The notes beneath the pieces are model-generated. The model ran no database searches and was not told the DNA's origin. It saw only the letters and a program-made list of their open reading frames with translations. A stretch of 64,000 bases of DNA from DASPNH01 sp035626675 (lineage in GTDB: Bacteria; Desulfobacterota; Binatia; UBA1149; CAITLU01), in contig DASPNH010000125.1 of assembly GCA_035626675.1 (NCBI GenBank), forward strand, positions 38,733 through 102,732, written 5' to 3'. Every line of letters begins with the position of its first letter. Positions within the stretch are counted from its first letter, which is position 1. The position numbers and the translations under genes were made by a program. This document shows positions 25,153-34,341 of the stretch, one piece after another.

Positions 25153-27873
25153 ATGATCCTGCGCCGGCCGCGTCGCGTAATGCAGGAGCGGCCCGGCCGG
25201 AGCTGCCCCGAGCGCGCAGTGCCACGCAAGAGTGAACACATCGAGGTGGAGGGCAGGCGCATCGCCGTCTCCAACCTCGACAAGGTGCTCTATCCCGGCG
25301 GCTCCTTTCGCAAGGGCCAGGTCATCGATTTCTACGTCCGCATCTCCCGATGGCTGCTGCCGCACCTGAAGGGCCGGCCGGTGACGCTCAAACGTTTTCC
25401 CGATGGTGTGACCGGCGAGTTCTTCTACGAGAAGGACGCTCCTGCCTTCACGCCGGAGTGGGTTTCGGTCTTCCCCGTCGCGCGCCGCCGCGGCGGAGAT
25501 CCGATCCGCTACGTCGTGATCGAGGATCTTGCCACCCTGGTCTGGTCGGCGAACCTGGCCAACCTGGAGATCCACCCGTTCCTGCACCGCATCGACGACG
25601 TCGATCGCCCCACGCACGTCGTCTTCGATCTGGATCCTGGTGAGGGCGCCGATGTCCTGACGTGCGCGCGCGTGGCGTTGCTGCTGCGCGATCTGCTCGC
25701 GGAACTGGGTCTTCAATCGTTCGCCAAGGTCTCGGGGTCCAAGGGCATCCAGATCTGCGTGCCGCTCAACGGCGAGGTCTGGTACGGGCTGACGCGGCCC
25801 TTCGCCAAGGCGATCGCGCAGCTCATGCACGCCCGGCATGGCGACCTCGTGGTCTTCGAGATGGCCAAGACGATGCGCGCCGGCAAGGTCTTCATCGATT
25901 GGAGCCAGAACGACGACTACAAGACCACCGTCGCGGTCTACTCGCTGCGTGCAAAGAGCGCGGTCCCGTACGTCTCGCTGCCGGTGCAGTGGGACGAGCT
26001 CGACGACGCGCTCGATGCCGGCGACGGCAAACGTTTGTACTGGACGCCCGAGCGCGCGCTCGCGCGCCTGGAGCGCGCCGGCGATCTCTTCGAGCCCGTG
26101 CGGACGATGCGCCAGGAGCTGCCGGCCGAAGTCGTGCAGGCGGTCGCCAAGCCGCGTGCGCGCAAGACGTCTGCGGATGCGTTGCTGGTCAAGTACCGCG
26201 ACAAGCGCGACTTCGGCAAGACGCCCGAACCTTCCTCGGCCGCGGCGCGCGCGAGCAGGCAGGGCAGCCGCCGGCGATTCGTCGTGCAGAAGCATGCGGC
26301 CAGTCATCTCCACTACGATTTCCGCCTCGAGATGCACGGCGTCCTGAAGTCGTGGGCCGTGCCGAAGGGCCCGCCCTATGCGCTGGACGAAGCGCGCCTG
26401 GCACGCGCCACCGAGGACCATCCGCTCGATTACCTCGAATTCGAAGGGATCATTCCCGCCGGGCAGTACGGCGGCGGCACCGTCATGGTCTGGGACATCG
26501 GCAGCTGGCAGCTCATCGAGGGCAACTACTACAAAGGCTTCCTTCACATCCATCTCCAGGGCCGCAAGCTGCAGGGAGAATGGATCGTGCGTCGCGGCGA
26601 GGATCGCGATTCGTGGCGGCTGATCAAGGCAGGTCGCAGCATGGAAGCGCTGACTGCGCAGGAGGACGACCGCTCCGCCCTCAGCGACCGCACGATGCGC
26701 GAGATCGCCGCGGCCGCAGATGCGGTGTGGCACAGCAACAGGTCCTCGTCGCCGAGCGATGACGGCGCGCGCAAACCGGCGTCGGGCATGAGCCGAAAGA
26801 CCAGCGCGGGCGCGGCGCCCGAACGCAAGGCGCTGCCGGATCTGGCGAGCTTGCCGAAGGCGAAGATCGAGTTTGTGGAGCCGATGCTGGCCAGGCTCGG
26901 CGGACGTCTTCCGCGCGGCCAGGGCTGGACCTATGAGCTCAAGCTCGACGGCTATCGTGCGCTCGCCATGCGTGGCAGGGGGAAGGCGCGCCTGCTTTCG
27001 CGCCGCGGAAACGACCTTGGCCGGCAGTTCGAGGCGGTGCACGACGCCGTCCAGGCCCTGCCGGCGGGCGTCATCGTCGACGGCGAGGTCGTCGCGCTCG
27101 ACGAGGACGGCTTTCCGTCGTTTGCGGCGTTGCAGAACGCGGGCAACACCGATGTCCCGCTCTACTACTTCCTGTTCGACGTGCTGGCCGTCGGTGGTCG
27201 CGACGTCCGCAAGCTGCCCTATCGGCAAAGGCGCGAGCTTCTGGAAAGCCGCGTGCTGCCGAGCCTGAGCGAGCCCGTCCGTCTCTCGGCGACTTTCGAC
27301 GTCGATGCGGACACCGTTCTGGCAGCTGCGCGCCGCGAAGGGATGGAAGGCATCGTCGCCAAACGCACCGACAGCGTCTACGAATCGGGCGAGCGCTCGG
27401 GCGCCTGGATCAAGTACAAGACCAATCAGGGTCAGGAGCTGGTGATCGGCGGATTCGTCCCCGGCCGAAGCGGCTTCGAGTCGCTCTTGGTCGGTTATCA
27501 CGAAGGCGAGCGTCTGCTGTTCGCAGCCAAGATCCGCAATGGCTTCGTCCCGGCGCTTCGCCGCAAGGTCGCCGAACGGTTCGCGCCGCTGGCCACGACG
27601 AAGTGTCCCTTCGCCAACCTCCCCGAAAAGCCGGGTGCCCGGCGAGGTGAAGCGCTGACCGCCGAGGTCATGAAGAAGTGCCGCTGGCTGCGACCGGAGC
27701 TGGTCGCGATGATCGAGTTCACCGAGTGGACGCGCGGCAACCATCTCCGCCACGCACGCTTCGCCGGCCTCCGCGACGACAAGAACCCACGCGAAGTCGT
27801 CCAGGAGAAAGCGGGGTCAGGTACTGAAAACGCGGAAAAAGGGTCAGGTACTGAAAAAGGGGTCAGGTACTGA
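25153..27873 (+). CDS. ligD: ATP-dependent DNA ligase LigD (Pol-PE-Lig order)
   Basis: A 906-residue non-homologous end-joining protein. The domain order is polymerase/primase (about 28-310, metal residues in FDLDPGEG at 158-165), 3'-phosphoesterase (about 374-530, 'HAASHLHYDFRLE'), and ATP-dependent ligase (about 580-880, adenylated Lys597 in ELKLDGYRA). This matches the actinobacterial order rather than the Pseudomonas one. No Ku gene is in the window. The C-terminal 20 or so residues come from REP-like repeats, which also provide the stop codon. An in-frame GTG at 25219 would give a shorter N-terminus and is also possible. Confidence 0.93.
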   Translation: MILRRPRRVMQERPGRSCPERAVPRKSEHIEVEGRRIAVSNLDKVLYPGGSFRKGQVIDFYVRISRWLLPHLKGRPVTLKRFPDGVTGEFFYEKDAPAFTPEWVSVFPVARRRGGDPIRYVVIEDLATLVWSANLANLEIHPFLHRIDDVDRPTHVVFDLDPGEGADVLTCARVALLLRDLLAELGLQSFAKVSGSKGIQICVPLNGEVWYGLTRPFAKAIAQLMHARHGDLVVFEMAKTMRAGKVFIDWSQNDDYKTTVAVYSLRAKSAVPYVSLPVQWDELDDALDAGDGKRLYWTPERALARLERAGDLFEPVRTMRQELPAEVVQAVAKPRARKTSADALLVKYRDKRDFGKTPEPSSAAARASRQGSRRRFVVQKHAASHLHYDFRLEMHGVLKSWAVPKGPPYALDEARLARATEDHPLDYLEFEGIIPAGQYGGGTVMVWDIGSWQLIEGNYYKGFLHIHLQGRKLQGEWIVRRGEDRDSWRLIKAGRSMEALTAQEDDRSALSDRTMREIAAAADAVWHSNRSSSPSDDGARKPASGMSRKTSAGAAPERKALPDLASLPKAKIEFVEPMLARLGGRLPRGQGWTYELKLDGYRALAMRGRGKARLLSRRGNDLGRQFEAVHDAVQALPAGVIVDGEVVALDEDGFPSFAALQNAGNTDVPLYYFLFDVLAVGGRDVRKLPYRQRRELLESRVLPSLSEPVRLSATFDVDADTVLAAARREGMEGIVAKRTDSVYESGERSGAWIKYKTNQGQELVIGGFVPGRSGFESLLVGYHEGERLLFAAKIRNGFVPALRRKVAERFAPLATTKCPFANLPEKPGARRGEALTAEVMKKCRWLRPELVAMIEFTEWTRGNHLRHARFAGLRDDKNPREVVQEKAGSGTENAEKGSGTEKGVRY

Positions 27874-27955
27874 AAACGCGGAAACGGGGTCAGGTACGGA
27901 AAGTCGCGGTGCGGCAGCCGCAAACGAGAAAACGGGGTGAGGTAATGAAAGCCGC
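27813..27955. repeat. tandem GGGGTCAGGTAC repeats overlapping the 3' end of ligD
   Basis: Five related units begin at 27813, 27841, 27859, 27886 and 27934. The core GGGTCAGGTACTGAAAA is near-identical in the first three, and the last two diverge. The first three fall inside ligD and add a Gly-Ser-Gly-Thr-Glu-rich tail, and the stop is formed within the array. It lies between convergent genes. Confidence 0.85.
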
Positions 27956-27998
27956 GGCGCCGCAACCGCCCGTTTCGTACGGACCCATTCCTGCGCAA

Positions 27999-29084
27999 TC
28001 ACCGCAGCTCCCACCGCACCCCGAAGCTGCGCAGAGCATCGAGCATGTCGATGGCCGGCAGCGCCTTGCCCGTCGTCATGACTCCCGCATCGCGTCCGCG
28101 CCCGCGCACCAGCCACGTCGCGGTCATGGCCGCCGTGGCTCCGGACGTCGCATAGACGTCGTTGCCGCTCATCCGGCAGACGTGCGCGCCGCTCGGCGAC
28201 TGGCCGTGCACGAACACGATCCAGCCCGCATTGCGATACTCGTCCTGCGGCTGCGGCATCCACCGCGCCATCGCGCGCGTCAGCAGGGCCTGCACCCGTG
28301 CCGTCATCGCGGGCCGCACCAGCGGCTGAGTGCGCGTCAGCGCGGCCAGCGCGACGGCGGCCGCGCGCGGCAGCAACACGTGGCAGGTCGCCGACTGCAG
28401 GCTGGCGATGTCGAGCGGCAGCGTCACCGCATCCCCGCCCGGAATCGCCACCGCCCACGACGGCGTGCGCTCCCCGGGGAACATCACCTTCTTCGGCGAC
28501 CATGACGCCGGCATCGGTGCGAGGCGTCCATCGCGAAACGCGACGAAGCTCTCGCCGAGCATCGAGAGCGCAGTCTGCGCGGTGCCGCGACTGGGACGGA
28601 ACGAGTCGGCGAAATGGTAGGAGCTGACCGTCAGCAGCGGACCGCAGCGTTCGTGCAGGAGCGCCGCGCCGAGGTAGCTGAACGTGTACTCGAAGGCCGC
28701 GCCCGTGACGACGGTCGCGCCGGTGCTGACCGCGCGCCGATGCAGGCTCTCGTAGACCTGCATCTGGAACGTCTGCTCGCCGGTGGTGTCGACGTAGTGC
28801 ACGCCCATGTCCACCGCAGCCTTGACCACCGGCATTCCGATGCGCGCGAACGGTCCCGCCGTATTGATGATCGCGCGCATGCCGCCCAGCGCATGGGCAA
28901 CCGAAGCACCGTCGGCAGCGTCCGCGACGCGCACGTCGGGACGCGACGGCAGCGACGCCGCCATCTCCTCCAGCGCCACGCGGTTGCGTCCGGCCAGGAC
29001 GTAGGGCTGCTCGAGCCGCTCCAGCGCAGCAACGACCAGACGGCCCGTGTAGCCGGTGGCGCCGAGTACCAGCAGTCGATCCAT
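27999..29084 (-). CDS. saccharopine dehydrogenase-like NAD(P)-binding protein
   Basis: A 361-residue protein with an N-terminal Rossmann motif (LLVLGATGYTGRLVV). The body is typical of the saccharopine dehydrogenase-like / trans-acting enoyl reductase group, with 'GMRAIINTAGPF' and 'YVDTTGEQTF'. True lysine-pathway activity is unlikely. Relatives reduce a double bond in polyketide or fatty acid chains. The start at 29084 gives the conserved beginning. It is preceded on the same strand by the yqgE gene, with a 32-nt gap. Confidence 0.82.
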   Translation of the reverse strand: MDRLLVLGATGYTGRLVVAALERLEQPYVLAGRNRVALEEMAASLPSRPDVRVADAADGASVAHALGGMRAIINTAGPFARIGMPVVKAAVDMGVHYVDTTGEQTFQMQVYESLHRRAVSTGATVVTGAAFEYTFSYLGAALLHERCGPLLTVSSYHFADSFRPSRGTAQTALSMLGESFVAFRDGRLAPMPASWSPKKVMFPGERTPSWAVAIPGGDAVTLPLDIASLQSATCHVLLPRAAAVALAALTRTQPLVRPAMTARVQALLTRAMARWMPQPQDEYRNAGWIVFVHGQSPSGAHVCRMSGNDVYATSGATAAMTATWLVRGRGRDAGVMTTGKALPAIDMLDALRSFGVRWELR

Positions 29085-29116
29085 GAGGGGTTCCGGAACC
29101 GCGCAGCGGTGATGCG

Positions 29117-29677
29117 CTAGTGAACGCCCGAGGAGGGAGCCAGCATGGTCGGCGAGATGCCGAGGCGCCGAAGCGAGGCCTCCCACATCTCTTCGGCCGG
29201 CGTCTCGAACAGGAAGTCCGCGCTGACGTCGCTGTTGATCCAGGCCGTTTCGGTAAGCTCTCGCTGAAGCTGCGACGGGCCCCAGCCGGAGTACCCGAGC
29301 AGGAAGCGCAGCCGTCGCGGAGGCTGGGCGGCGAGCACCTTGAGCGCATCGGGAGCCGAGGACATGAACAGGCCCGGAAGCACTTCCTGCGTTCCCTTGC
29401 CGTCCAAACCTTCGACCGGCTCGTGCAGGATCCAGCCGGTCTCGGGCTGCACGGGACCGCCCGACCAGGCCACGTCCTTTTGCGGGCCCTGCCATTCGAC
29501 CTCGATCGCCTTGAGAAGCTCCCCGACCGGAACGCGCGTTGGACGATTGATGACGAGGCCGAAAGAGCCTTCGTGCTGATGCTCGATCATCAGCACGACG
29601 GAGCGATGAAAGTTGGGATCGCGTAGCTGCGGCATCGCGATCAGCAGACCCGGTGCGACTCGAAGCTCGCCTAACAT
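29117..29677 (-). CDS. YqgE/AlgH family protein
   Basis: A 186-residue protein of UPF0301. The family blocks are all present: 'LRDPNFHRSVVLMIEHQHEGSF', 'GLVINRP', 'GGPVQPE' and 'GYSGWGPSQLQRE'. The function is not settled; in some bacteria the gene influences alginate regulation. It is followed by the saccharopine-dehydrogenase-like gene and probably cotranscribed with it. Confidence 0.9.
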   Translation of the reverse strand: MLGELRVAPGLLIAMPQLRDPNFHRSVVLMIEHQHEGSFGLVINRPTRVPVGELLKAIEVEWQGPQKDVAWSGGPVQPETGWILHEPVEGLDGKGTQEVLPGLFMSSAPDALKVLAAQPPRRLRFLLGYSGWGPSQLQRELTETAWINSDVSADFLFETPAEEMWEASLRRLGISPTMLAPSSGVH

Positions 29678-29857
29678 GAGGTCTCTGTACTCCCGGAGGT
29701 GGCTGTGGGCAAGAGGCGCATTTCCCCCGCGTGCGTTGATTCCCAGGACGCCGGTGCTAGCTCAGACGCCGGAGCCGCGCGTGGGATTCATGGGCCAACG
29801 GGTTGCGCCGATCGAGGCGCAATCCGGCGAGCCCGCATCGATCACGATGGATCGGTG

Positions 29858-29893
29858 ACGGAATCGTGAATCGCCCTGGATGGACGATTCCGT
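29858..29893. repeat. inverted repeat upstream of the luciferase-like oxidoreductase
   Basis: Arms ACGGAATCGT (29858-29867) and ACGATTCCGT (29884-29893) pair perfectly with a 16-nt loop. The loop, around GAATCGCCCTGGATGG, resembles the inside of the hairpin at 35774-35829, so it may be a relic of the same repeat family. It lies 35 nt before the next start codon. Confidence 0.5.
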
Positions 29894-29928
29894 ACCCGAT
29901 CTCTTCCGAAAAGCGCAGGAGCGATCGC

Positions 29929-30900
29929 ATGGAATACGGTGTTCTCGTACCGCAGGGGTGGCGACTCGATCTTACGGGCGTGCAGGGCGACGCCGAAAAG
30001 TGGCAGACGTGTGACCGCGTCATCCGCGGCCTCGACCAGGCCGGCTGGGAGTCACTGTGGGTCTTCGATCATTTCCACACCTTTCCGCGCAAGCAGGTCG
30101 AGGCCACGTTCGAAGCATGGACGATGATGGCCAACATGGCCGCCATCACCTCGCGTGCGCGCATCGGGCAACTGGTCACCTGCAACGAGTACCGGCATCC
30201 CGCGTACCTGGCCAAGATCGCCGCCTGCGTCGACGTCATGAGCGGTGGACGCGTGGATCTCGGCATCGGCGCCGGCTGGTTCGCCGAGGAGTTCGAGGCC
30301 TTCGGTTACGACTTCCGCACCATCGGCGCACGGCTGAAGAGGCTCGGCGAGGCGCTCGAGATCATTCGCCGTCTGTGGGGCCCCGAAGAGTCGGTGACGT
30401 TCGAGGGCAAGCACTTCCGGCTCGTCGACGCGATCTGCCAGCCGCGCCCGCTGCAGAGCCCGCGCATTCCCATCGTCATCGGCGGCCGCGGCGAGAAGGT
30501 GCTGCTGCGCCTGGTCGCCCGGTACGCCGACGTCTGGAACTACAACGGCGCGCAGGACGAGTTCCCCCGCTACAAGAGGATCCTGCAGGAGCACTGCCTG
30601 GCGGTCGGGCGCGACTTCGACGAGATCAGGATCACTGCCATGTCGGGCGGGATCGCCTTCGACGACGACGCCGAGAAGGAGCGCTTTTTCGGCCGCATCC
30701 AGCACCAGGGTTTCCATCCCGAAAGCCTGCTCGGCTTCGTGGCCTGCCACGGCAAGCGCGAGCGCTGTGCCGAGTTCCTGTCGGGCTGGAAGAACATGGG
30801 CGTGCACGGGATCGTGTTCTTCTTCAACGACATTGCCAGCTTCGGGGCCGGCGATTCGCAGGCCGAGATCTTCCGCAGGGACATCCTGCCGCAGGTCTAG
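29929..30900 (+). CDS. LLM-class F420-dependent oxidoreductase (Rv1855c-like)
   Basis: A 323-residue luciferase-like monooxygenase-fold protein of the TIGR03560 group, in which F420 is the expected cofactor. Seen are the N-terminal 'YGVLVPQGWRLDL', 'LWVFDHFHTFPR', 'CVDVMSGGRVDLGIGAGWF' and 'IPIVIGGRGEKVLLRL'. The substrate is unknown. A CAGGAG site lies before the ATG at 29929. The gene stands alone, with 227 empty bases after it. Confidence 0.85.
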   Translation: MEYGVLVPQGWRLDLTGVQGDAEKWQTCDRVIRGLDQAGWESLWVFDHFHTFPRKQVEATFEAWTMMANMAAITSRARIGQLVTCNEYRHPAYLAKIAACVDVMSGGRVDLGIGAGWFAEEFEAFGYDFRTIGARLKRLGEALEIIRRLWGPEESVTFEGKHFRLVDAICQPRPLQSPRIPIVIGGRGEKVLLRLVARYADVWNYNGAQDEFPRYKRILQEHCLAVGRDFDEIRITAMSGGIAFDDDAEKERFFGRIQHQGFHPESLLGFVACHGKRERCAEFLSGWKNMGVHGIVFFFNDIASFGAGDSQAEIFRRDILPQV

Positions 30901-31127
30901 ACGCCCTGCGTCTCAGATTGATACGGGCCGGCGCGGCAGGCCGCGGCCGGCAGCCGTGAAAACAGCGCACAACGCCGCGCGGTGCCGCGCAAAACAGTAG
31001 TTTCGAGGCAGCCGGATCGATAGACTTCGGCCGTGATCTCCCGTGCCTGCCACGCCGACTCCGCGCGCGCGCCTGCTGGCGCGAGCGCCAGCCGTACGGC
31101 TTTCGCCGTGCGCCGCTAGGCCGACGC

Positions 31128-33392
31128 ATGCGCATCCTGCACTGGACCGAGCTCTACCGTCCGCATCTCGGCGAGATCGAACTGCTGACCGAGCATCTGA
31201 TCGGCGCGCTGCACGCGCGCGGCCATGAGAACATCGTCGTCACCTCGCACACCGCGGCCGCTGCGCCCGACGAAGAGCAGCGCGGCCCGGCGCGCGTCCA
31301 TCGGTTCCGTTTCGCGCAGGCACTGATCGGCAGCGATCCGGTTGCCATCGCCGAGCTCAAGCAGTCGGTTTCCGATCTGCTTGCCAGCATCGCGCCCGAC
31401 ATCTTGCACGTGCATACGCTGCAGCCGAGCCTGCTCTTCCACGAGTCCCTGCAGGGGCCATGGTCCACGGTCGTCACCGCGTACGATCCGCAGGCGTCGT
31501 CGGCAGCCCTGGCAGCGCGCGTCCTGACGCGTGCCGACGCCGTCACCGCCACTTCGCCCGCAGCAATCGAGGTGCTTCGCAGCCGCGTGCCGACGCTGGC
31601 CGAGAAGGCGCTCGCGATCCCTGCCGGACTGCCCGCCACCTCGTCGCGCCTGCCGGGCAGCGATGCATCGCCTCTGATCGTGGCAGCCGGACGTTTTGCC
31701 GGCGACGAAGGGATGGATGTCCTGCTGCGCGCGATGCCGGTCATCCTGCGCGTATTCCCCGCTGCGCGACTGCAGCTGATCGGCGACGGCCGCGCGCGCG
31801 CCAGCCTGGCCTCGCTGATCCGCGAGCTGGGATTGCAGGACGACGTCGAGCTCATCCGCTGGCAGTCGCCGGCGCGCGTCGAGTCGGCGCTGGCGCGTGC
31901 CAGCGTGGTCGTGGTGCCCTCGCTGCGGCGCTGCGCGCTCGGCCTCGTCGCACTGCAGGCAGCACAGCTCTCGCGGCCTGTGGTCGCCTGCCGCACCGGC
32001 GATCTGGCCGACATCGTCCAGGATGGCATCACCGGGACGCTCGTGCCCAGGGGCGAGAGCAACGCGCTGGCGTGGGCGGTCATCGATCATCTGGCGCACC
32101 CCGAGCGTGCCAGGCGCATGGGAGCTGCCGGCGCCGAGCGTGCAGCCCGCGAATTCTCGATGCCGGCGATGGTCAACGGATTCGAAGAGCTCTATGCGCA
32201 GCTGTCGCGCGAGCGCCGCCGCCGCGCCAGCGATCTGCTGGCCGACCGGCCGGTTCTGGTGTGGGAAGGACAGCAGTCGGGCTACAGCGCGCTGGCCTAT
32301 GCCAACGCCGCCGTCTGCAATGCGCTGCTCGACACGCGCGTCGTCGATCTTCGCGTCGCCTCGAACCAGCGGACGTGGATCGACCTCGACGCGCGCCCCG
32401 AGCTCCAGCGCCTGCGCGAGCTGGACTCGGCGGTTGCCGGCCTGCCTGCGCGCGACAATGCCGCGCGGGCCGCGGTGTGGGTTCGTCATCCACTGCCGTC
32501 GCGACCGAGCGCTCCGGGCCGCTTTCCCCTGGTGGTGTGCCAGCCGTGGGAGTACTCGCTGGTCTCCACTCCCATGGTCGAGGCGTTCGGACGCTGCCGC
32601 GAGGTCTGGGCGCCGTCGCTGTTCAGCGCCGAAGCTATCCGCCGCTCCGGCGTGCGGACGCCGGTGGAGGTGGTGCCCTACGGCGTCGACACGCGCGTGT
32701 TCACGCCCGAGGGGAAGCGTTTCGCGCTGCCGCACGAGGACTCGTTCCGGTTCCTGTTCGTCGGCGCGTCGATCTATCGCAAGGGGCTCGACATCCTGCT
32801 GTCGGCATACGCCCGCGCGTTCCGCCGCAACGAGAAGGTCCTGCTCGTGGTCAAGGACGTCGGAGTCGGTTCGACGTACGAAGGCCACACCAGCGGCGAC
32901 CGCGTCGAGGCGTTCGCGGCGGACGTGAGCAATCCGCGCGTCGCCTATTTGGACGGTCGCCTGCCCGCAGCCTCGCTCGCCTCGCTGTATCGCTCCTGCG
33001 ACGCGTTCGTCAGCGCCTACCGCGGCGAAGGCTTCTCCCTGCCGACGCTGGAAGCGATGGCCAGCGGCCTAGCCGTCGTGGTGACTGCGGGTGGCGCCAC
33101 CGACGACTTCGTCGACGAGAGCGTGGGCTGGCGAATCCCGTCGCGGCCGCGCTACGTGGGCCGCTCGGTGTATGGTCAGCCCGCTCCTGACGACGTCTAT
33201 CTTCTCGAGCCCGACGTCATCGCCCTGGCCGAGCTCATGCGCGAATGCTTCGACCGCCGCGACGAAGTGAAGCGCCGGGGCCAGGCAGGCATGGAGCGCG
33301 CCCGCACCTCATGGACGTGGGAGCACTCGGCCGCACGAATCCTCGAGCGCATGTCCGCGCTGGCCGGCGTCGGCATCGCCGTCCGCGTCTGA
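31128..33392 (+). CDS. double GT4-type glycosyltransferase
   Basis: A 754-residue protein with two glycosyltransferase-B units in one chain. The N-terminal unit (1 to about 365) begins 'MRILHWTELYRPHLGE' and has a GRFAGDEGMDVLL nucleotide-binding region. Its EX7E site reads C...Q (RCALGLVALQAAQ), so the usual glutamates are gone. The C-terminal unit (about 385-754) keeps the site in EGFSLPTLEAMASG. This suggests one active and one degenerate domain. It is likely a cytoplasmic enzyme for cell-surface glycans. The 227 nt upstream hold no gene. Confidence 0.85.
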   Translation: MRILHWTELYRPHLGEIELLTEHLIGALHARGHENIVVTSHTAAAAPDEEQRGPARVHRFRFAQALIGSDPVAIAELKQSVSDLLASIAPDILHVHTLQPSLLFHESLQGPWSTVVTAYDPQASSAALAARVLTRADAVTATSPAAIEVLRSRVPTLAEKALAIPAGLPATSSRLPGSDASPLIVAAGRFAGDEGMDVLLRAMPVILRVFPAARLQLIGDGRARASLASLIRELGLQDDVELIRWQSPARVESALARASVVVVPSLRRCALGLVALQAAQLSRPVVACRTGDLADIVQDGITGTLVPRGESNALAWAVIDHLAHPERARRMGAAGAERAAREFSMPAMVNGFEELYAQLSRERRRRASDLLADRPVLVWEGQQSGYSALAYANAAVCNALLDTRVVDLRVASNQRTWIDLDARPELQRLRELDSAVAGLPARDNAARAAVWVRHPLPSRPSAPGRFPLVVCQPWEYSLVSTPMVEAFGRCREVWAPSLFSAEAIRRSGVRTPVEVVPYGVDTRVFTPEGKRFALPHEDSFRFLFVGASIYRKGLDILLSAYARAFRRNEKVLLVVKDVGVGSTYEGHTSGDRVEAFAADVSNPRVAYLDGRLPAASLASLYRSCDAFVSAYRGEGFSLPTLEAMASGLAVVVTAGGATDDFVDESVGWRIPSRPRYVGRSVYGQPAPDDVYLLEPDVIALAELMRECFDRRDEVKRRGQAGMERARTSWTWEHSAARILERMSALAGVGIAVRV

Positions 33393-33395
33393 GCT

Positions 33396-34229
33396 TCAGT
33401 CGCGCCCGCAGGCGCAGCGACCCGTGGCGGGCGTCATCATCGCGTTCATGTCCGCATAGGCGGCGCCGTCTTCGAACAGGCCATCGAACCGCTCGGCTTC
33501 CAGCAGCTGCCTGGCCGCGCGTTGCGCTCGGCCATAGGCGGCCTGCGCCAGCGCCGATCCGGCGCTGACGCGCCGCACGCCCAGCGCGCGCAGCTCGGCA
33601 AGCGGCGGCAGCCCCGGCACCAGCATGAGGTTCAGCGGTAGCTCGACCTCTTCGGCGATGCGCTCGATGTCCTCGCGAGCCGTCAGGCGCGGAACGAACA
33701 GGCCGTCGCAGCCCGCGTCGCGGTAGCGCCTGGCCCTGGCGATGGTCTCTTGCGCAGCGCCTGGCGCAGGCACCAGCGCCTTCAGGTACACGTCGGTGCG
33801 CGCATTGATGAAGATGTCGACGCCGCAGCGCTGCGCCGCAGCGCGTGCCGCCGCGATTTTCGCGCACAGCAGATCGACCGGCCCGCTGCCGTCCTCGATG
33901 TTGATGCCGACGCCGCCGGCTTCGGCAACCAGCGCCACCACTTCGCCGACGCGGGCAGGCTCGCAGGAGTAGCCGCCCTCGATGTCCACGCTCAGCGGCA
34001 CGTGGATGACCCGTGCGATCTCGGCAACGACGGTAGCCAGCACCCGCGGCGGCAGCGCATCGCCGTCGGGATAGCCGCGCGACCAGGCAACGCCCGAGCT
34101 GGTCGTTGCGATGGCGCGGGCGCCGCACTCCTGGATCAGGCGCGCGCTGCCGGCATCCCAGGCGTTGGGCAGGATCAGGAAGCGGCCGCGGCAATGGAGG
34201 TCGCGGAACTCTCTTGCTCGATCGGTCAT
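33396..34229 (-). CDS. isocitrate lyase/PEP mutase family protein
   Basis: A 277-residue TIM-barrel enzyme of the PEP mutase/methylisocitrate lyase superfamily. Seen are 'LILPNAWDAGSARLIQECG', the metal-binding region 'VDIEGGY', and 'GINIEDG'. The isocitrate-lyase KKCGH loop is absent, which points to a carboxylic-acid lyase such as oxaloacetate decarboxylase or 2-methylisocitrate lyase. AAGGAGC precedes the ATG at 34229. It converges with the glycosyltransferase with only 3 nt between stops. Confidence 0.87.
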   Translation of the reverse strand: MTDRAREFRDLHCRGRFLILPNAWDAGSARLIQECGARAIATTSSGVAWSRGYPDGDALPPRVLATVVAEIARVIHVPLSVDIEGGYSCEPARVGEVVALVAEAGGVGINIEDGSGPVDLLCAKIAAARAAAQRCGVDIFINARTDVYLKALVPAPGAAQETIARARRYRDAGCDGLFVPRLTAREDIERIAEEVELPLNLMLVPGLPPLAELRALGVRRVSAGSALAQAAYGRAQRAARQLLEAERFDGLFEDGAAYADMNAMMTPATGRCACGRD

Positions 34230-34341
34230 GGCGGGCTCCTTGGGCACGCGATCGCGAAGGATCGCGATCGACGAAGCGGTTCTATCGCGGCGGGCAGGCG
34301 GCGTCTGGCCGTTTTCGGCCATCATCCTCGCGACGTCGGAC

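Noticed and set aside
25114..27753. A long minus-strand open frame opposite ligD
   Set aside because: ligD has all its motifs in the plus strand. The opposite frame shows only low-complexity His/Gln/Arg-rich sequence.
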